DNA from: Papilionanthe hookeriana x Papilionanthe teres
Lineage: Eukaryota > Streptophyta > Magnoliopsida > Asparagales > Orchidaceae
Reading direction: 5' to 3'
Assembly: GCA_022702705.1 (NCBI GenBank)
Contig: CM040426.1
Span: 78,515,877 to 78,579,876 of the forward strand
Length of the DNA: 64,000 nucleotides
Part shown: piece by piece, positions 1-13,085 of the stretch
Layout of the letters: every line of letters begins with the position of its first letter
Position numbering within the stretch: position 1 is the first letter of the stretch
Notes under the pieces: model-generated
What the model was told of the DNA's origin: nothing
What the model saw: only the letters and a program-made list of their open reading frames with translations
The model's database searches: none
Program-made: the position numbers and the translations under genes

Positions 1-1110
1 AGACATATTTTGCCATAGAATAAAGAGAGCATATCTGATTGCGTACCTTACTCGAAAAATTCACCTCCTCATTCGGAGGAGGGGTTATGTTGAGGATGTC
101 GCTCGGAGTGGAGTCAATTCCCTGTAAGGAGGTAGTGGCAATGGAATGGGTGCACCGAGTGTAGACAAGGACAATGGGAGGAGGAGATGGTGCACTCAAT
201 GGGACAAGGGACTCCTCAGTGGTGAGAACAATGGGAGGGCCATCCACATGAGTAGGATAAGAGACAGTCTTGGAGAACTCAAACTCCCCCTCACTAGAGG
301 CCAAGCTAGAAAAATAAGGAACATTTTAAAAGGAGTCATTAGCACTCAGATAGATTTTGTTTGTGGTAGGATCAAAGCAACGATACCCCTTTTGAGTTGC
401 GAAATATTCAAGGAAGATACATTTTATGGATCTGAGATCAACATTTTTCCGAATGGGGACAGTGTTACGAAAAAAGACTGTGCATCCAAAAATTTTGCCA
501 TCTAAAGTGGAGAAGATCCGATTTACAGGGAAGCATGAAAGCAAGACAACTAAAGGGCTTTCGAATTTGTGAATTTTTTAGGGGACTCTATTTATGAGAT
601 AGGCGGCAGTTAGAATGACATCGTTCCGAAAACATTTTGGGACATTGGATTGAAACATGATGAAGCAAACAACATCGAGGAGATGACGATTTATTCTCTC
701 GGCAACCCCATTTTGTTGAAGTGTATGTGCAAGAAATATGGTAGAGGATGCTTTTACATACCAAGAATTCACTCAAAATAGAACTTTGTCAATCTGAAGG
801 ATTTGAATAGGAGTTCTGGATTGAGTTAAGATAAAGGTGAAGTTTTGGAATGTTACAACTTCTGATTTGTCTTTTAAAATGTATACCCACGTCATTCTAG
901 TGTGGTTATCAATTGAGATCAAGAACCATCATTCATTGGTGTAGCTGTGAGTGCGAGAAGGTCCCCATATGTAACTGTGGATGAGGGAGAAAAGAGTGTA
1001 AGTGTGAGGTGAGTAATTGACCCGATGATGTTTGACTAACTGACATATCTCAAAATTGATGTTAGAACGATTTTTATTAGAAAACATCATAGGATACAAA
1101 TTGTTCAAGT
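1..1110 (-). mobile_element. Ty1/copia pol remnant (integrase and downstream linker)
   Basis: Translation of the minus strand gives recognisable copia integrase. At about 772-578 it reads LQQNGVAERINRHLLDV followed by LTAAYLINRVP, the conserved end of the integrase core. At about 544-326 the GKIFGCTVFF and KGYRCFDPTTNKIYLS block, which precedes reverse transcriptase, follows. Upstream, near 960-780, frames carry WWFLISIDNHTRMTWVY, the usual F-D-TR-TW part of the integrase core. Several stops and frameshifts break it and no reverse transcriptase is seen before the window edge. The element is a dead fragment; its lineage within copia is not resolved. Confidence 0.85.
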
Positions 1111-2984
1111 ATTAAAAACTAGGATGACCTAACGACAATATAATAACATAATGAGACATTCAATGACTCAAGATAGACTACAACTTTTGAGTGTCGTGAC
1201 TTCACTCTCTGTGTTGTCCTCTTGGAATTGTTAGAGTCAAGCTACCTTCTTAGCAGTTCCAATCATCCTCCCCGAACAACGATTCTAAAAAGCACAATCA
1301 TCATACGAAAAATTAGAAATAAAATGGACATCACTTGTCAACTTACTGACTGATAATAAGTTACATTGCAGTCGGAGAAAATGTTAAACAGACTCTAGAG
1401 TTAGATCGGTCGTTAGTAATTGCCACATTTCATGGAGTGAAGTTTGAAGGATATATAACAAAGAGCCCCAATACAAATATCCATTAGTAACTAAAACTTG
1501 AGAAGTGCTCCAAATTATGTCCTCAGCAAAAAGAAATATGGAATGAAAAGCAGAACTAGAAAGATCCTCTTTCTTCAATCCTTCAACAACTATCTTAACA
1601 AAAGTAATCATCAATAGAAAATGGATCAGAATCAAGCCATCAATCACTTTATTATTTGTGCCTTCTTAGTGTTTAACCACAGAAGCCCACTCATAGGAAT
1701 ACGCAACCCACAGACATAGCAAGGCTACATTTTATTTTTCTTTGATATTACAAATATTTCATAGACTCATGATCAGAGTTGAAAGTTATGTGGCAACAAA
1801 GAATCTCCAGTGTCTAAATGTCAAAAATTACAAAAACTAAAGCACTTCGTATATTTTTGCTTTCCACAAGTCATATCTTGCATATCATTGCTTTCCAGAA
1901 GTTATTTTTTTGGCCTTGCTGGCTTAAAATGCCACGAATGGCAACACCAACGATAATGTAGAACACATAAAAAACTATTGAGAAGTTAGGCAGTCTCCAT
2001 ACCAGGGAGACTATCATCAGTTCTTTAATGGTTTCAAATGTTTTTTTTAATCTTTTTTTGTTTTCTACCTTTTTTTTTTTTTTGACCATGGGGTGGCCAG
2101 TAAAATTTGGTACACTTTAAAGCATCAGTCAATAAACCCATCATAGAAAACAATGCCTTAATGAAGCTATAATAACGAAATGGTTGGACCATGGAACTAT
2201 GAGCATCACCTATTTTTTTAAGAAATCAAGAAAAATACTTTATTAATGGTTAATAAACAAAGTACAACAAGTAATTACAATAAATTGCATGATGAAAAAG
2301 CAAAAAATAAAAAATACAACATCAAGGCCAATAAGATTTCAACAAACTAAAAGCCATTTGTTTAAATGATTGAACCTCCCAGGTCTTCATTGCAAGCATC
2401 TGATGAAATGATCTTGAAAGAGTGACAATATATTATTTTCTACTTTTTCCCCTTCTTGCACAATAAATTTAAAACTTCTTATTTACTAGAAATTCTATAC
2501 TAAAAATTCTAACGTCAGAGTCAATATGGTGAGATCGGAATCACTAATATCTCCAATAAAAGGATAATTCATCAGGGGCAAATACCTCTAATGAAATGAT
2601 CTAGTCAGGAGTGGTATTGAACACCACCAATCGACAAATACCCAAGGAAGGCTCTAAAATGTCGCCAATCTAGGGCTGCTTGAAACCCATTGCGAGAATC
2701 ATGACACCTAAAAGTAATCTTAAGTTGCAAGCATGAATATTGTCTTAAATTGGGAAAGTACTTTATACACAAATTATTGTCAAAAGTAGATGCAAAAGAC
2801 CCAAGTGATCTTATTTAGTAATGTTAAAGATGAGAAATCATCAAAATATACATTAAGAACAAAACAATATATAAATGAAGGACTTTGTTCATGGCCCTTG
2901 TAAAAGTGATAAGTTCATTATAAACACCGAAGGATATAAAAAGCCAATCTAAAAGTCAGTTGAGAGTCTGAACTAATGTCAGCA
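1111..2984. other. AT-rich stretch without recognisable gene
   Basis: No coding similarity, RNA gene or clear repeat boundary is seen here. Short open frames exist (for example minus strand 1647-1384) but their translations are unrecognised and unsupported by splice context. An interrupted poly-T run lies near 2062-2083. Confidence 0.5.
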
Positions 2985-3320
2985 TAACAAAATTTGAGGG
3001 AAAAAAAAAAAAACATAATGAGGATACTGTCTTTGATTCTTATTATATGTAAAACATTTCCTTGATTAAGAATACATAATTAATATTTTCTTCTTGAACT
3101 ATTGTTTGTATTTTCCTATTATAAACACTAAATATATTGAGAACATAAAATGAATTCTCGCTGTTCTCCTCCTGGTATCAAAGCTAGGTTTGCCCCTACC
3201 ATTCAAATAACTTCACCCTCCCAGACTTCGCGCCTCCCTAAATAGCTCATTATCTCTCTCTATGGCTTCATCCCAAGATCACCTGAGGGAAAACACCCTT
3301 CATCCACCCTTTAACATGTG
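2985..3320 (+). mobile_element. Copia-type LTR end with primer-binding site and start of gag
   Basis: TGGTATCAAAGC at 3173-3184 matches the initiator-methionine tRNA primer-binding site typical of plant copia elements (consensus TGGTATCAGAGC). It is preceded by an AT-rich stretch with a TATAAACA-like box near 3120, as expected for the 3' part of an LTR. It is followed at 3262 by an ATGGCTTCATCC start, as in many plant copia gag genes. The reading frame is quickly lost. Only the 5' end of the element is present; what follows from about 3.5 kb is a different repeat. Confidence 0.5.
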
Positions 3321-3499
3321 CTTGTTATCCCCATGATCATCGTAATCGCTCACTTCATCGGCTTCATCATAATTGTTGTGTTAGCTGTGTGTCGGCGTTG
3401 TTTTGTGCCGGTGAAGTGCCCGTAAGAAGCTGTCGGTCGCCGGAATCGGAATCCCGTCGCCCGCTTCGGAAGGATCCTTCAACGAAAAGAAAGGAAGTC

Positions 3500-6400
3500 A
3501 AACTGACCTCATATTTTTCATAGTTTGAATGAAATAGCTACTACACCTCAGTCATGCACTTATCCCGAAAGACAAACACAAGACTTAGAGCTGAAGTTTC
3601 GATCAAATAAAGCTAAGAAATGTATGACGTCCGTTTGGTCATGAAACCAATTTATTCGTCGATAAATTCACCTATTTAATACGAAGAATTAAATAGGGTT
3701 TATTTTAATCTGAGTTCGGAAAATGCTTCCTATAAGGCGAGCCTCATAGTTAATTACATCTTAAATGACCGAAATCATCTAAGAATCTTCTTGATAAAAA
3801 TCGATAAATATTATCTTCAAGGAGGTCGAAAGGATAGGACTTTTCAACGAAATAAGATGTGGAGTGTCTGAAAAGGAGTTGGCTCGAATTTGGAATGTAG
3901 AATCCAAAGCGAGAAGAAGCCAGGGATGTCGGAGGTCCGAAACGAGCCTCAATAACTTCCCGAGCTATCCCATGGTTTTCTTGACGACGACGAGCTCCTT
4001 CATTGAAGACGACCGTCGTTGCCCACTATACTTAGCTCCGAGTCTCCGTCAGTGAAGAGGCTGAGTTTTAAGGTGCGCAGGTCGAAATGTTCAATCAGGT
4101 GGCTGCATGGTCGAAGTTCTTCTAAACATCCTATGCATGCATGTTTAAATGTTAGTACGGTTTATAACGAGGATATGTATATAAGACAAGAAAGTAATGA
4201 TAGAAGCATGCAACAATATATAATGTAACGTCGTTAAATGGGATAACATGCAGATAGCAATGTATGAAAAGTGACGACATTAAGAGATATAGTATGCGAG
4301 ACAGTATGAAAGCATGTAACACGCTGCAAATGTAAACAAACCCGTATACGCAGGAGGCTCGTTATTTTCTTTCGTCTAGCCAGTGAAGTGTCATACGCAG
4401 TGCCAAGCAGAAGAAGAAAAGGTCGTCGAAAAGCTCGAGAAAACAAAGTGACTGACTCACAACGGAAAGCTCGAGAAAAGTAGTAAAAGTCACCAAAACT
4501 CCGAGAAAATCCTAAAAAGACCACGAGTCTTCTATCAAAAATCAAACGAAAAAACCGAAGAAAACCGCAAAGACTCGGCCGAGGCTAGGCTTAGAACCGC
4601 TGTAAGATCTGCTCGAAGGGTCGTCGAAGCGCTTACTCGGTCACACGAGTGTATAAAGCCCCGCCACTCGCAAGAAGGCGTGTCCAACTAAACCCGACTC
4701 GTAGAGAGTGTTCCCTACCCAAGATCGACAATCAACGAGCTGGACAATATAGTTTTGAAATTTATATTTCAACGATGCACATGGATTTCGGACATGCAAA
4801 AGAAAGTTTTATCAATTTTTAATCGTGGTGTGGATATATTTTTTTATTGCGAAACGTAGATCATATTCTTATCGGATTTTGAAAGGATATAATTGTCCAC
4901 GAGTCGATCATTTCGTAGAGGTAAAGGATCGCTAACAATCCTAAGAAGGTACGGTGCTCCGCTTGCCTTAGCACGGCGAATGATACCGTCATCCCACGGT
5001 TCATCGGGGCCCTGAGCGAGTCCCGATGTCGTAGGATGGGATATCATTCTACTCTATCACCGGCGCGCTTTTGCATCATCGCCGTCATCGCCCCAAAACA
5101 AAACAAAAACAAAACCTACTCCGAGTGAAGCGGGGAACACATGTAAATCAACAAGAAGGGGAAAATAGAGGGGATTAACCTGCCTCCAGACCCGGAAAAG
5201 ACTAAAGACTAGAAGGCAAGTTAATCCACTCACCCCTAAAACATGTAACAACAGAACGCTGAAAGCAGAGCCCGAGATCCTTGAATCGGTCCCAGGGACG
5301 TCATTTTCTCCCCGGCACAATTGGATTATCCCCGAAATGGACATCCCCGCATTCGGATGGGATCGAACATAAAGCGATGACCCTCGAGAATCGTTTAAAA
5401 ATCGATAAATCAAACGAGAAAAAGAAAAAATGAAAAAGAAAGACTCCGAGAAAGCCAACTGAAACTCCGGACCTATACTAAACTCCAGACTTCCTGCTCC
5501 TCAACCAAACCTCTCTCTTTCTTTCTCTCTCTTTTTTTTTTTTTTTTTTTTTTTTTTTGGAATAGAATCCCTTTCACATAAGCCCACTCTCACAACTCTG
5601 GATCAGACTCACAACAGTAGTAGGTGAATTGCGGGACGCAAACATATAAGAAGGTGGATATGCACACCCTCACAACATCTCAAGCCGACTTCAAACTCAT
5701 CAAACAAGTAAAGAACTCACCAAACACTCAAATTCAAATGAGCACTTCACAAAACATCACCACCGAGCTAAACTTCCAAATGGGATGAGCCAAAATCAAG
5801 TGTACAAATAACATACCAATTCTTATGTGCTTCAAGTTAAGCCAAGCACAAACTAATCTATTCATCAAATAAGAATGAGGGGCCTTAATGAGATTCGGCC
5901 AAGCCAGCATAGGGCTCAAACTCGAGCCAATATGAGACTACAAATCAAACCTAAACTTCAGCTTCAACATACCTCCTCAAACTCCAACAACAAAGCCTTG
6001 CTCGAGCCACCAAAACCCACTCCAGAACTTCAATAAAAGCCCACAAAAGAGCAGCTGCCAGCCTTCCAAAATGCCAAACCCGAGCCCCAAATATCAGCCC
6101 CCCCCCCCCCCCAATATAGAATCAATTTAAAAGAGATCCAGGGACCAAAATCAAACCATAATAAAGCTCAAGATGAACCCAAATGAGAGCTGCAACCATT
6201 TATGTATAATATTGAAACCAAAAATGTCAATGAGATCAAAACCGAGGGGCTAAAACCGAGCCGCAGTAAAGGCAAAGTAAGCCTCAAGCACAAGCTCAAC
6301 ATAAATCAAGCAATTCAAATCATAAGAAAGGCCAAAAAAGCCGAGCCAAGCATAGGGTCGAAATGAACCCAGTTCAAAGCCAAACCGAGAACTCGTCAAA

Positions 6401-7795
6401 AACCAAACCCAACCAATATATGATCCCAAAAACCGAGCTAACTATAAAGCCATGAGAACGAATTCCCGCAAATGTTAGAATAGGTGCAATAATCATATAC
6501 CCAAGTAAAGCTTACGGGTACAAGCTAGAATAAGCCGAGCACGCCTCTAAATGAGGTCAAAATAAATCACAACGAGGCCACAAGTATATCGAGCATAGAG
6601 CCAAAACTAACTCCTCCATATATTTAATGTTTCAACATGTAAAACCGCAATGAAGAAGAAGTAGAGGAAGTAGAGATTAAGCCTCTCATGCATATATTGA
6701 AGGAACCAACTGAAGTCCTTCCAAACCAAGCTTAATTTTCCCCTAGCATGCTTTCTAACAAGAGAGATAGAAGGAGCAAAGAAACAAGCTCCACATACAT
6801 ATAAAGCTAAACCAGATTCTCCATTTCTTTCATCAAGCCAAAACATGCAAAGGACCTTGAGTCCTAACTAAATATATTCAATGTACTCCCTAATCATGCT
6901 TCAAGCTATAAGAAGAGCATTTCCAAGACTTACACAATGAAATAAAGCTTCCCTTAACACATGCTTGCCCAACCGAAAACATCAAAACGAGGGAAGGCTA
7001 AATAAATAACGGGAATAACAACTTCCCTGGGCCAAAACCGAGAATAAGAAAGGGGTAGAGAGAGAGTTACCGGATCGTGTAAAACACACAGGAAGCAAAC
7101 CGCGAGTACAGGAAACGTTCCAACGAAGAACTCCCTCTCTTCACAAAGGTTTCGGCCAACCCTAATCCCACCCCAAATGGGGTTTAAATAAGCGAGAGAA
7201 GGGGAAGCGAAGTCAAGAGATCAACCTACGGGATCGGGCGCAAGTGGGACCGGCGGCAAATTGCCGCAGGAGAGGAGCGAGAGAGATCGGTAAGGGGCGT
7301 ACGCGAGGGCAAGTTGCTCGCACAGGGATAAGGATAGGATCGCGAGCGGCTCGATGAGCAAACGGCCGCCAAGGGAGCACGCTCGAGCGCGGGAGGGACG
7401 AAGCATCCATGGAGCTCGCGCGGGAGAGACGAAGCCGACCGGTCGAGCGTGAGGAGAGTTAGGGCAGATTTAGTTAATTAGGTTTATATATATTTTTTTT
7501 TATTCTTTTAAAAGAAGTTTTTAAAATACATATATATTTTTTTATTTTAAAAAAAACTTAAATTACGAGTCTTGCCCCCCCGACAGGCTATCGTCGCAAG
7601 CTTAACGTCGATTTTAAGTGAAATCGACGTTCCGGACGCATCGGCGCAGTCCGTTTCGTCGTCCGAGGTCGTCTGGGCAACCTCGTCGACAAGCGCGTCA
7701 AAATTGAGTCGAAATTTAGTATCGTCGCAAAATTTTGACGCGAGCGCGATCGAAAGCGAGGTCAACACTGTGGAATAGCCCTTCGACATCTTATG
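3500..7795. repeat. Long non-coding repeat unit A (about 4.3 kb)
   Basis: Blocks of this segment recur in the same order and orientation at 8480-13085. The clearest pairs are 3607-3990 with 8580-8960 (shared GACGTCCGTTTGGT-like and GAGCTATCCCATGG-like motifs), 4740-5400 with 9800-10350, and 7590-7760 with 12880-13060 (shared GACGTTCCGGACGCATC-like motif). Between them lie an AT-moderate stretch with no coding similarity (about 5560-7100) and a GC-rich purine-biased tract (about 7200-7460). No gag or pol is visible. It resembles a non-autonomous long-LTR or large-retrotransposon-derivative unit, but boundaries and class are inferred. Confidence 0.5.
5531..5558. repeat. Poly-T tract
   Basis: An uninterrupted T run of roughly 28 bases follows a CT-rich stretch within repeat unit A. 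It is a simple sequence with no assigned role. A poly-C run of about 14 bases lies nearby at 6100-6113. Confidence 0.8.
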
Positions 7796-10438
7796 TCACA
7801 TCTAACACAAGTTATTAATCTCATCTCCTGCCACTACGTCTTTGTTGCACACTCCATCATGTCCACAGCTCCTCAGGGTAATTAACCCTGCAAAGATCCT
7901 CATTCCATCATTGCCTCTCTTTTCCTATGGTATTTATTAATGGCTTCCTCAAATTTGCTTTCTAACAAGAAGCTCTCCTCAAACATTGGTGCTTCTATCA
8001 AATACGCTTGTATTATCTATCTTTTTTGCGACAAACTTTTACTTTTTCTTATTGAATCCCGAGAAATTTCAGCATATGGAATCCTTGGCTCCTAAACCAA
8101 TAAACACCATCAAATATAACATTGATTATCATGCATCAAAATGATACGTAATAATCTTAAACCACCCATTGCTTTTAAAGGCATTTTTCGAGAAGAAACA
8201 AAGCAAATGCGAGACTTTTGTCGTCCCACGTACTTCGAAAACAAAAACATCTTTTAAGTATACGATCTCTACTCCAAAATTTCTTTACAATAGGAAGACA
8301 AATCTAGGCATGATTTCTATGACACCTAAAAAGCAAAACCATCATTACCACTTGTCGGCCGCATTTTTTTTTTTTTATTTTGAAAGAATATAAGTTTTAG
8401 TGATTTAGTTTAATATAAAAAGGTATATGATTTTGAAAGTAGTTTTGAAAGTAGTGTATTTTAATTTTGAAAAATGAGACCGCTCGGATCCCATTTGTCC
8501 AGTAATTTGCATAATCGTGCCTGATGTCACAAATGATACACGTTCTCGAAAGAAGTAATGTATCTTACGACAGTAGACCCAATCATACGAATTAAAGGAC
8601 TCGTGACATCCGTTTGATCCGCGAACCTTTACGTGTGATCGACAAGCTTCCCTACCTAATAGAAAGACTGGTAGAGGCTTATTTTACCCAGGTTCGAGCT
8701 TCCCTATAATGCAGCTCTCATAGTTAATTACATCTCAAATGATCGGTCATCACTGAGAAAACCTCGATAACGATCGGTGGTTCTGTCTTCAGAATTCGAT
8801 GGTTTAGGTTTTCACGGTAGGACGTGGAAAAGCAGTGGGAGTGGCTCGAATGGGAACAAGTTATTTCCAGGAGTCCAATGGAAAGAAAAGGTAGGGGATG
8901 TCACGGATCCGAGCGAGCCCCAGCTGACTTCCCAACTATCCCGTGGTGTGGTTGCGTTTTGAGACGACGTTAATTAAACGTTTAATCCCGCCAATTTTAT
9001 TATTCGGACTTACACTCGCATAATACCCAATTATGCGAATAACTGCACGAGATATGAGGATTTATGTCATACCGTACGACAACCTCTGAACCTAAAACGT
9101 GTTAGGACTTACGCTGCGTAAGACGGTCGCATGTAAGCTCAAAGAGGAAAGTGAGGGTTTACGTGCTACGGCGAACTACTCGCAGTCCCATGTGTTGTTA
9201 TTTAAACTAGGAAGAGTTTTGCTGTTGAAGATCCTCTTACTTCTCGATCCAAGCTCCTTGTTGTGCTGCCCACGGAGTCAGCTCCAAGCTTCTTGCTGAA
9301 GTAATAATCCTAATGTCTAAGGTTCAAGTGGTTTTGTCAAGTGTGTTTCAATGTTTCAGGTTTTGTTGTTGTTTTCAGTTTTAATTCAAATTTTGCATGC
9401 AGAATAAAGTAAATTCATCAGCAAATAAAAGTCTTTGGAAAGTAAAGTCGCAATGAAAGTAGACAAATGAAATTGCGATCTTAAAATGTAAATGTGTACT
9501 CAGGCATCTGCTACCGTCAGTATGATTTAGTATTGCAAGACGATATCATTTCGTAGGATATTTAAATAAACTTGCAGGCAAATTAAGTAAAGAAAAGAAA
9601 CCCAAAGACGAAAATCGAAAAACGAGTCGTAGAATCACGAATAAAACTTGTAGTCACGTATGGAAGATCAAGATCGAGTATAAGACATTGGAAAAGCGTG
9701 GAGGCTCGGAATTTGGATCGTGTGCTATCCGACCTCGAATAAGAAGCTACCGAATCCGACGATCTAGGGAGGTGATCCTTAACCCAATCCAAGTTGACTA
9801 ACTATGGACCTTTATATATTTTATAAGAAAAATTCTTCGATTTTCAATGCAAAAGTTTAAGTTTTATGCGAGTTCTTTTTAACAACGAAAAGAAATTTTT
9901 GTTTTATTTATTTATTTATATATATATTTTTTTAAATATTTTTGTAAAAATAATAGAGTCACTGAGCTAATCATTCTAATCGTCTTGGACTACTAACGAC
10001 CCAAGATCGTCGGGAAACGATCTCACCGAGGCTCGACGAATAGTATCATCGGTCCTTTCCTCTCCCTTATCGAAGCGTCCTCGAGGTAGAGGATACTATC
10101 ACTAATTATCCCACATCGTATCCCTCGTATAAGACACATAAGCACTATCATCATCGCCTCGCTACCTAGACCTCGCACTCACACTACGTCCGATGATCCA
10201 TATGCGGCAAAACAAATGTCCCCGATCGCGGGAGGATTTGAGCGTAATGTTCAAACTCAAATCCGTGCATCGGGTTTCAATATTGGTTAAGTCATTTCGG
10301 GGAATTCCATTATTTGATTTAATTAAGGAAGGGTGAACCGAGCCTCGGTGCATTCTTCCGGTTCAGTGTCTTGAATGGTTTGTGAATTAGGGTAAGGTGC
10401 CTAGTTCACTATGCATTCGGTTTAGGTAGATGCGCGCT

Positions 10439-10738
10439 CGCCTGGCGTGTGCTCCTGGCGTCTAGTGAAGCTCTGCAGCTGAAGGTTAAGTGAGTGAATC
10501 ACCTAGGGTGTGCTTCTCCAGGTCTAGGAAGCTCGTGCGGGGATTAGGTGCATGACTTTCACCTAGGGTGTATGCTCTCGAAGTTCGGAAGTCCATGCCG
10601 AGGATTAGGTGGATGGGCTCTCACCTGGGTGTGCATTTAAGGTTTAGGAAGTTTATGGTGTGGGTTAGGTAAAGGAGGTTTCACCTAGCGTGTGCACCTA
10701 AGACCCAGGGAGCCTACACTCTAACTTGTGCTCGAAGT
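10439..10738 (+). repeat. Tandem repeat, 60-bp period
   Basis: Five imperfect units begin at 10439, 10499, 10559, 10621 and 10681, each opening with a TCACCTAGGGTGTG-like motif and closing with an ATTAGGT-like motif. Spacing is 60, 60, 62 and 60 bases. Degenerate similarity seems to continue a little upstream from about 10380. It lies inside repeat unit B and has no counterpart seen in unit A, so it probably expanded after the copies separated. Confidence 0.8.
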
Positions 10739-11819
10739 GACTAAAAGTGTTTTACTCTTCCTCATGTTAAATCAAGAATTCCCCATTTTTTGTGACTTAA
10801 CCGTTAAAATAAAAGAAACAAAACAAAAGAAAGAAAACCGACCCAAAATAACAACATTTAAAGTTTCATCAACATGTAAATCAGTGATTAAATGATGCCC
10901 AAAATCTTCATGAAATAAGCCCCAAACAACACTTTTGAAGTTCAAAACAAGTAATTTCAAAATATCCCAAATAACCATTTCACAATGCTTTAAACAACCA
11001 CAAAACGATATAGCATTTAAAACATTCCAAAGCATTAAATGTACCAAGCAATTATCAAGGGGAGCTAAATCATTTAGCAAGAGAAGTCATGCAAACTTAT
11101 TCAAGCATAGGCAAAGTGGCATGTGAGCATCGAAGTTTTGCATGAATTGTAATCTTCATTCGACAACATACAATTTAAGCTCGGGTGTTATGTATGTAAA
11201 CACAAAAGGATCATGTAGCATATATGCAGTTGCTCGAAGAAAACTTTATGCTATTTTGAGGTTCAAGTTCTCGATGCGAAGCTTGTTAAGCATGAAGTGA
11301 CATTCATAACAAGGAATATGCGATTTAAAAGCCAAAGTGTTGCAAAGAATTTAACACAGCACTATCAAAGAGGGACCCACACTTATTGTTATTATTTATC
11401 TCTCTCTCTTTTAGGGAATATTGTCTCCAATTCACAGTGAAGCCTTCTCTTGCTTACATTAAGAAGTTTAGATCATTATAACATTGCGAATTATTAGAAA
11501 TCATACGATAGCACTTTCTGAGTCACAAATCATGATCAACGGTAAGAGCAGTATGATCCATTAAACAAGGAAAGCACATTTCATATAAACTTCTCTTATT
11601 TATATTTCTCAATAGATTCAAAAGTAGATTTCAACTTCAAATAAACAAAAGCAGTATCAATGAACAAGAGAAGTTCATAAACCCAAGCAAAGCAATTAGT
11701 GTAAAGCTAATGGTGACAATGAAATTATCCTGTGTGGAGGAATATCTGAATGGCAGGCTGACTGTTAGATTCGAGATGAGGCTTACCAAGACATAAACCT
11801 ACTTTGGGACTGCAATAGA

Positions 11820-12560
11820 TGATGTTCAAGGAGCTTCAGCGTCGGGTGGGAGCGTCGAGCGGCTGCTCGAGGTAGAGCGGCGCCTGGTGGGTCGTGCGAG
11901 AGCGCAAGGTCGAGCGGCTGGAGGCTTGCAGGGAGCAGGAGTCGGCTTCCGTCCCCAAGTGCAGAGGCTAGCGGGAAGGGTTCTGGAGACGGAATCGAGA
12001 GTTCTCTCGGTGCAGAGAGGAGGAAGACCCAACCGAGGGAAGTGCAGGAGAGAGCGGAGCAGGTGAGTGCGAGAGTCGAGCGCGAGGTCGAGAGGTAGAC
12101 GAGCGCGAGGTCGAGCGGGATTCGCAGGAGCAGGGAGACGGGTGAGCGAGGCCGAGAGACGAGCGGTGCACCGCGAGTATCTCGAGCGGTGGACTCCGGC
12201 GCCGAGTGTCCGAGAGAGGCGGGGTCTCGGTTCGCAGGGATGACTTCCGCGTGAGGGAGAGGCGAGCAGGTGAGCACGAGCGGGAGAGACGATCGAGCGT
12301 GCGAGTGCGGCGAGACGAGCGGGAGCGTGGGTTTCGGCGTCGAGGTTGGGGCGAGCGAGAGGAAGCAGGCGTGCGCCTTCGATTTGCAGAGAGGAGGCGA
12401 TTCGAGTCCCGGGGGTAGGAGTCGGCTTCCGTCTTCAAGAACGAGAGGTGAGCGGGAGGAAGATGGCCGCGAGCAAGAACGAGGGGGGAGCAGTTCTGTC
12501 GAGGAGGTTAACGGGTCTCGGGGTGGAGTGCTCGAACAACGGAGAAGGAGAATTGATGTC
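11820..12560. repeat. GC-rich, purine-biased GAGCG-rich tract
   Basis: The plus strand is dominated by GAGCG, GAGAG and CGAGG words, unlike the AT-rich surroundings. The bias removes stops from the opposite strand and yields a 291-codon minus-strand open frame (12658-11783) made mostly of Ser, Pro, Leu and Arg, with overlapping open frames in other phases. That pattern is expected of low-complexity DNA rather than a gene. A shorter GC-rich tract occupies the equivalent place in unit A (7200-7460). Confidence 0.7.
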
Positions 12561-12606
12561 GAATCCTGAGAAGGAGCATCCCGCCTGTTGTATTGCCCCG
12601 TTCGTC

Positions 12607-12627
12607 CGTTGGGCGCCAAATTAATTG
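12607..12627 (-). promoter_or_regulatory. Candidate gypsy-type primer-binding site
   Basis: Read on the minus strand, a possible LTR end GGCA is followed after seven bases by TTTGGCGCCCAACG, which resembles the TGGCGCC primer-binding sites of plant gypsy elements. It suggests that unit B is a minus-strand LTR element with its 5' LTR to the right. No matching site was recognised at the equivalent place in unit A. Confidence 0.4.
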
Positions 12628-13085
12628 CCTTCCATATGTAGGACCGTTTATTTGGCAAGGATTAATTTCAAATATACCCTAATTAATGTCAAATTAATCG
12701 ATTTATTCGAAATTCGAAATTTGAATTTTAAAATCAAATGGCTGAGGTGTGCGGCCTAATTCGGACCCGAATTAAACCCGAGTCGAGCCCGGATCCGCAT
12801 CCCGCAAATAAAAAAAAATGTGCATCGATTTTCGTGCCGTTCGCGCGAGCGTGGAATCACGACGATATGGGTATCCTTCCTAGCTAAAATCGACGTCCCG
12901 GACGCATCCGTGTGGTCCGTTTCGTCATCCGGGATCGTCCGGACAAGTTCGGCGATGGTCGAGCCAAAAAGTCAAGCTCGGTGCACGCGAATTCGAACGT
13001 CATTAGGCGGTTCACCTGGGCGCCGTTCGCCTCTACGGAACTCATTTTCGAGCCCTCTACATGTTAGTCTTTGACTTCGCAACAA

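Larger units (their letters stand above)
8480..13085. repeat. Long non-coding repeat unit B (about 4.6 kb)
   Basis: Second, diverged copy of unit A in the same orientation, about 5 kb downstream. It keeps the order of the A blocks but carries an extra 60-bp tandem array at 10439-10738 and a much longer GC-rich tract at 11820-12560. On the minus strand a gypsy-like primer-binding motif TGGCGCCCAACG lies at 12618-12607, seven bases past a possible LTR end at 12626, so the unit may be a minus-strand LTR element whose 5' LTR covers 12626 to about 13.1 kb. No protein is encoded. Confidence 0.5.

Noticed and set aside
1384..1647. 87-codon minus-strand frame
   Set aside because: Hydrophobic, unrecognised, no splice or neighbour support.
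3302..3414. Membrane-segment-like short frame after a copia gag start
   Set aside because: Frame has no start in context and arises in decayed element DNA; no homologue known to me.
11783..12658. Longest open frame in the window, 291 codons, minus strand
   Set aside because: It lies in a purine-skewed GC-rich repeat; the product is low-complexity Ser/Pro/Leu/Arg with several overlapping open frames, and it starts inside a likely LTR end.
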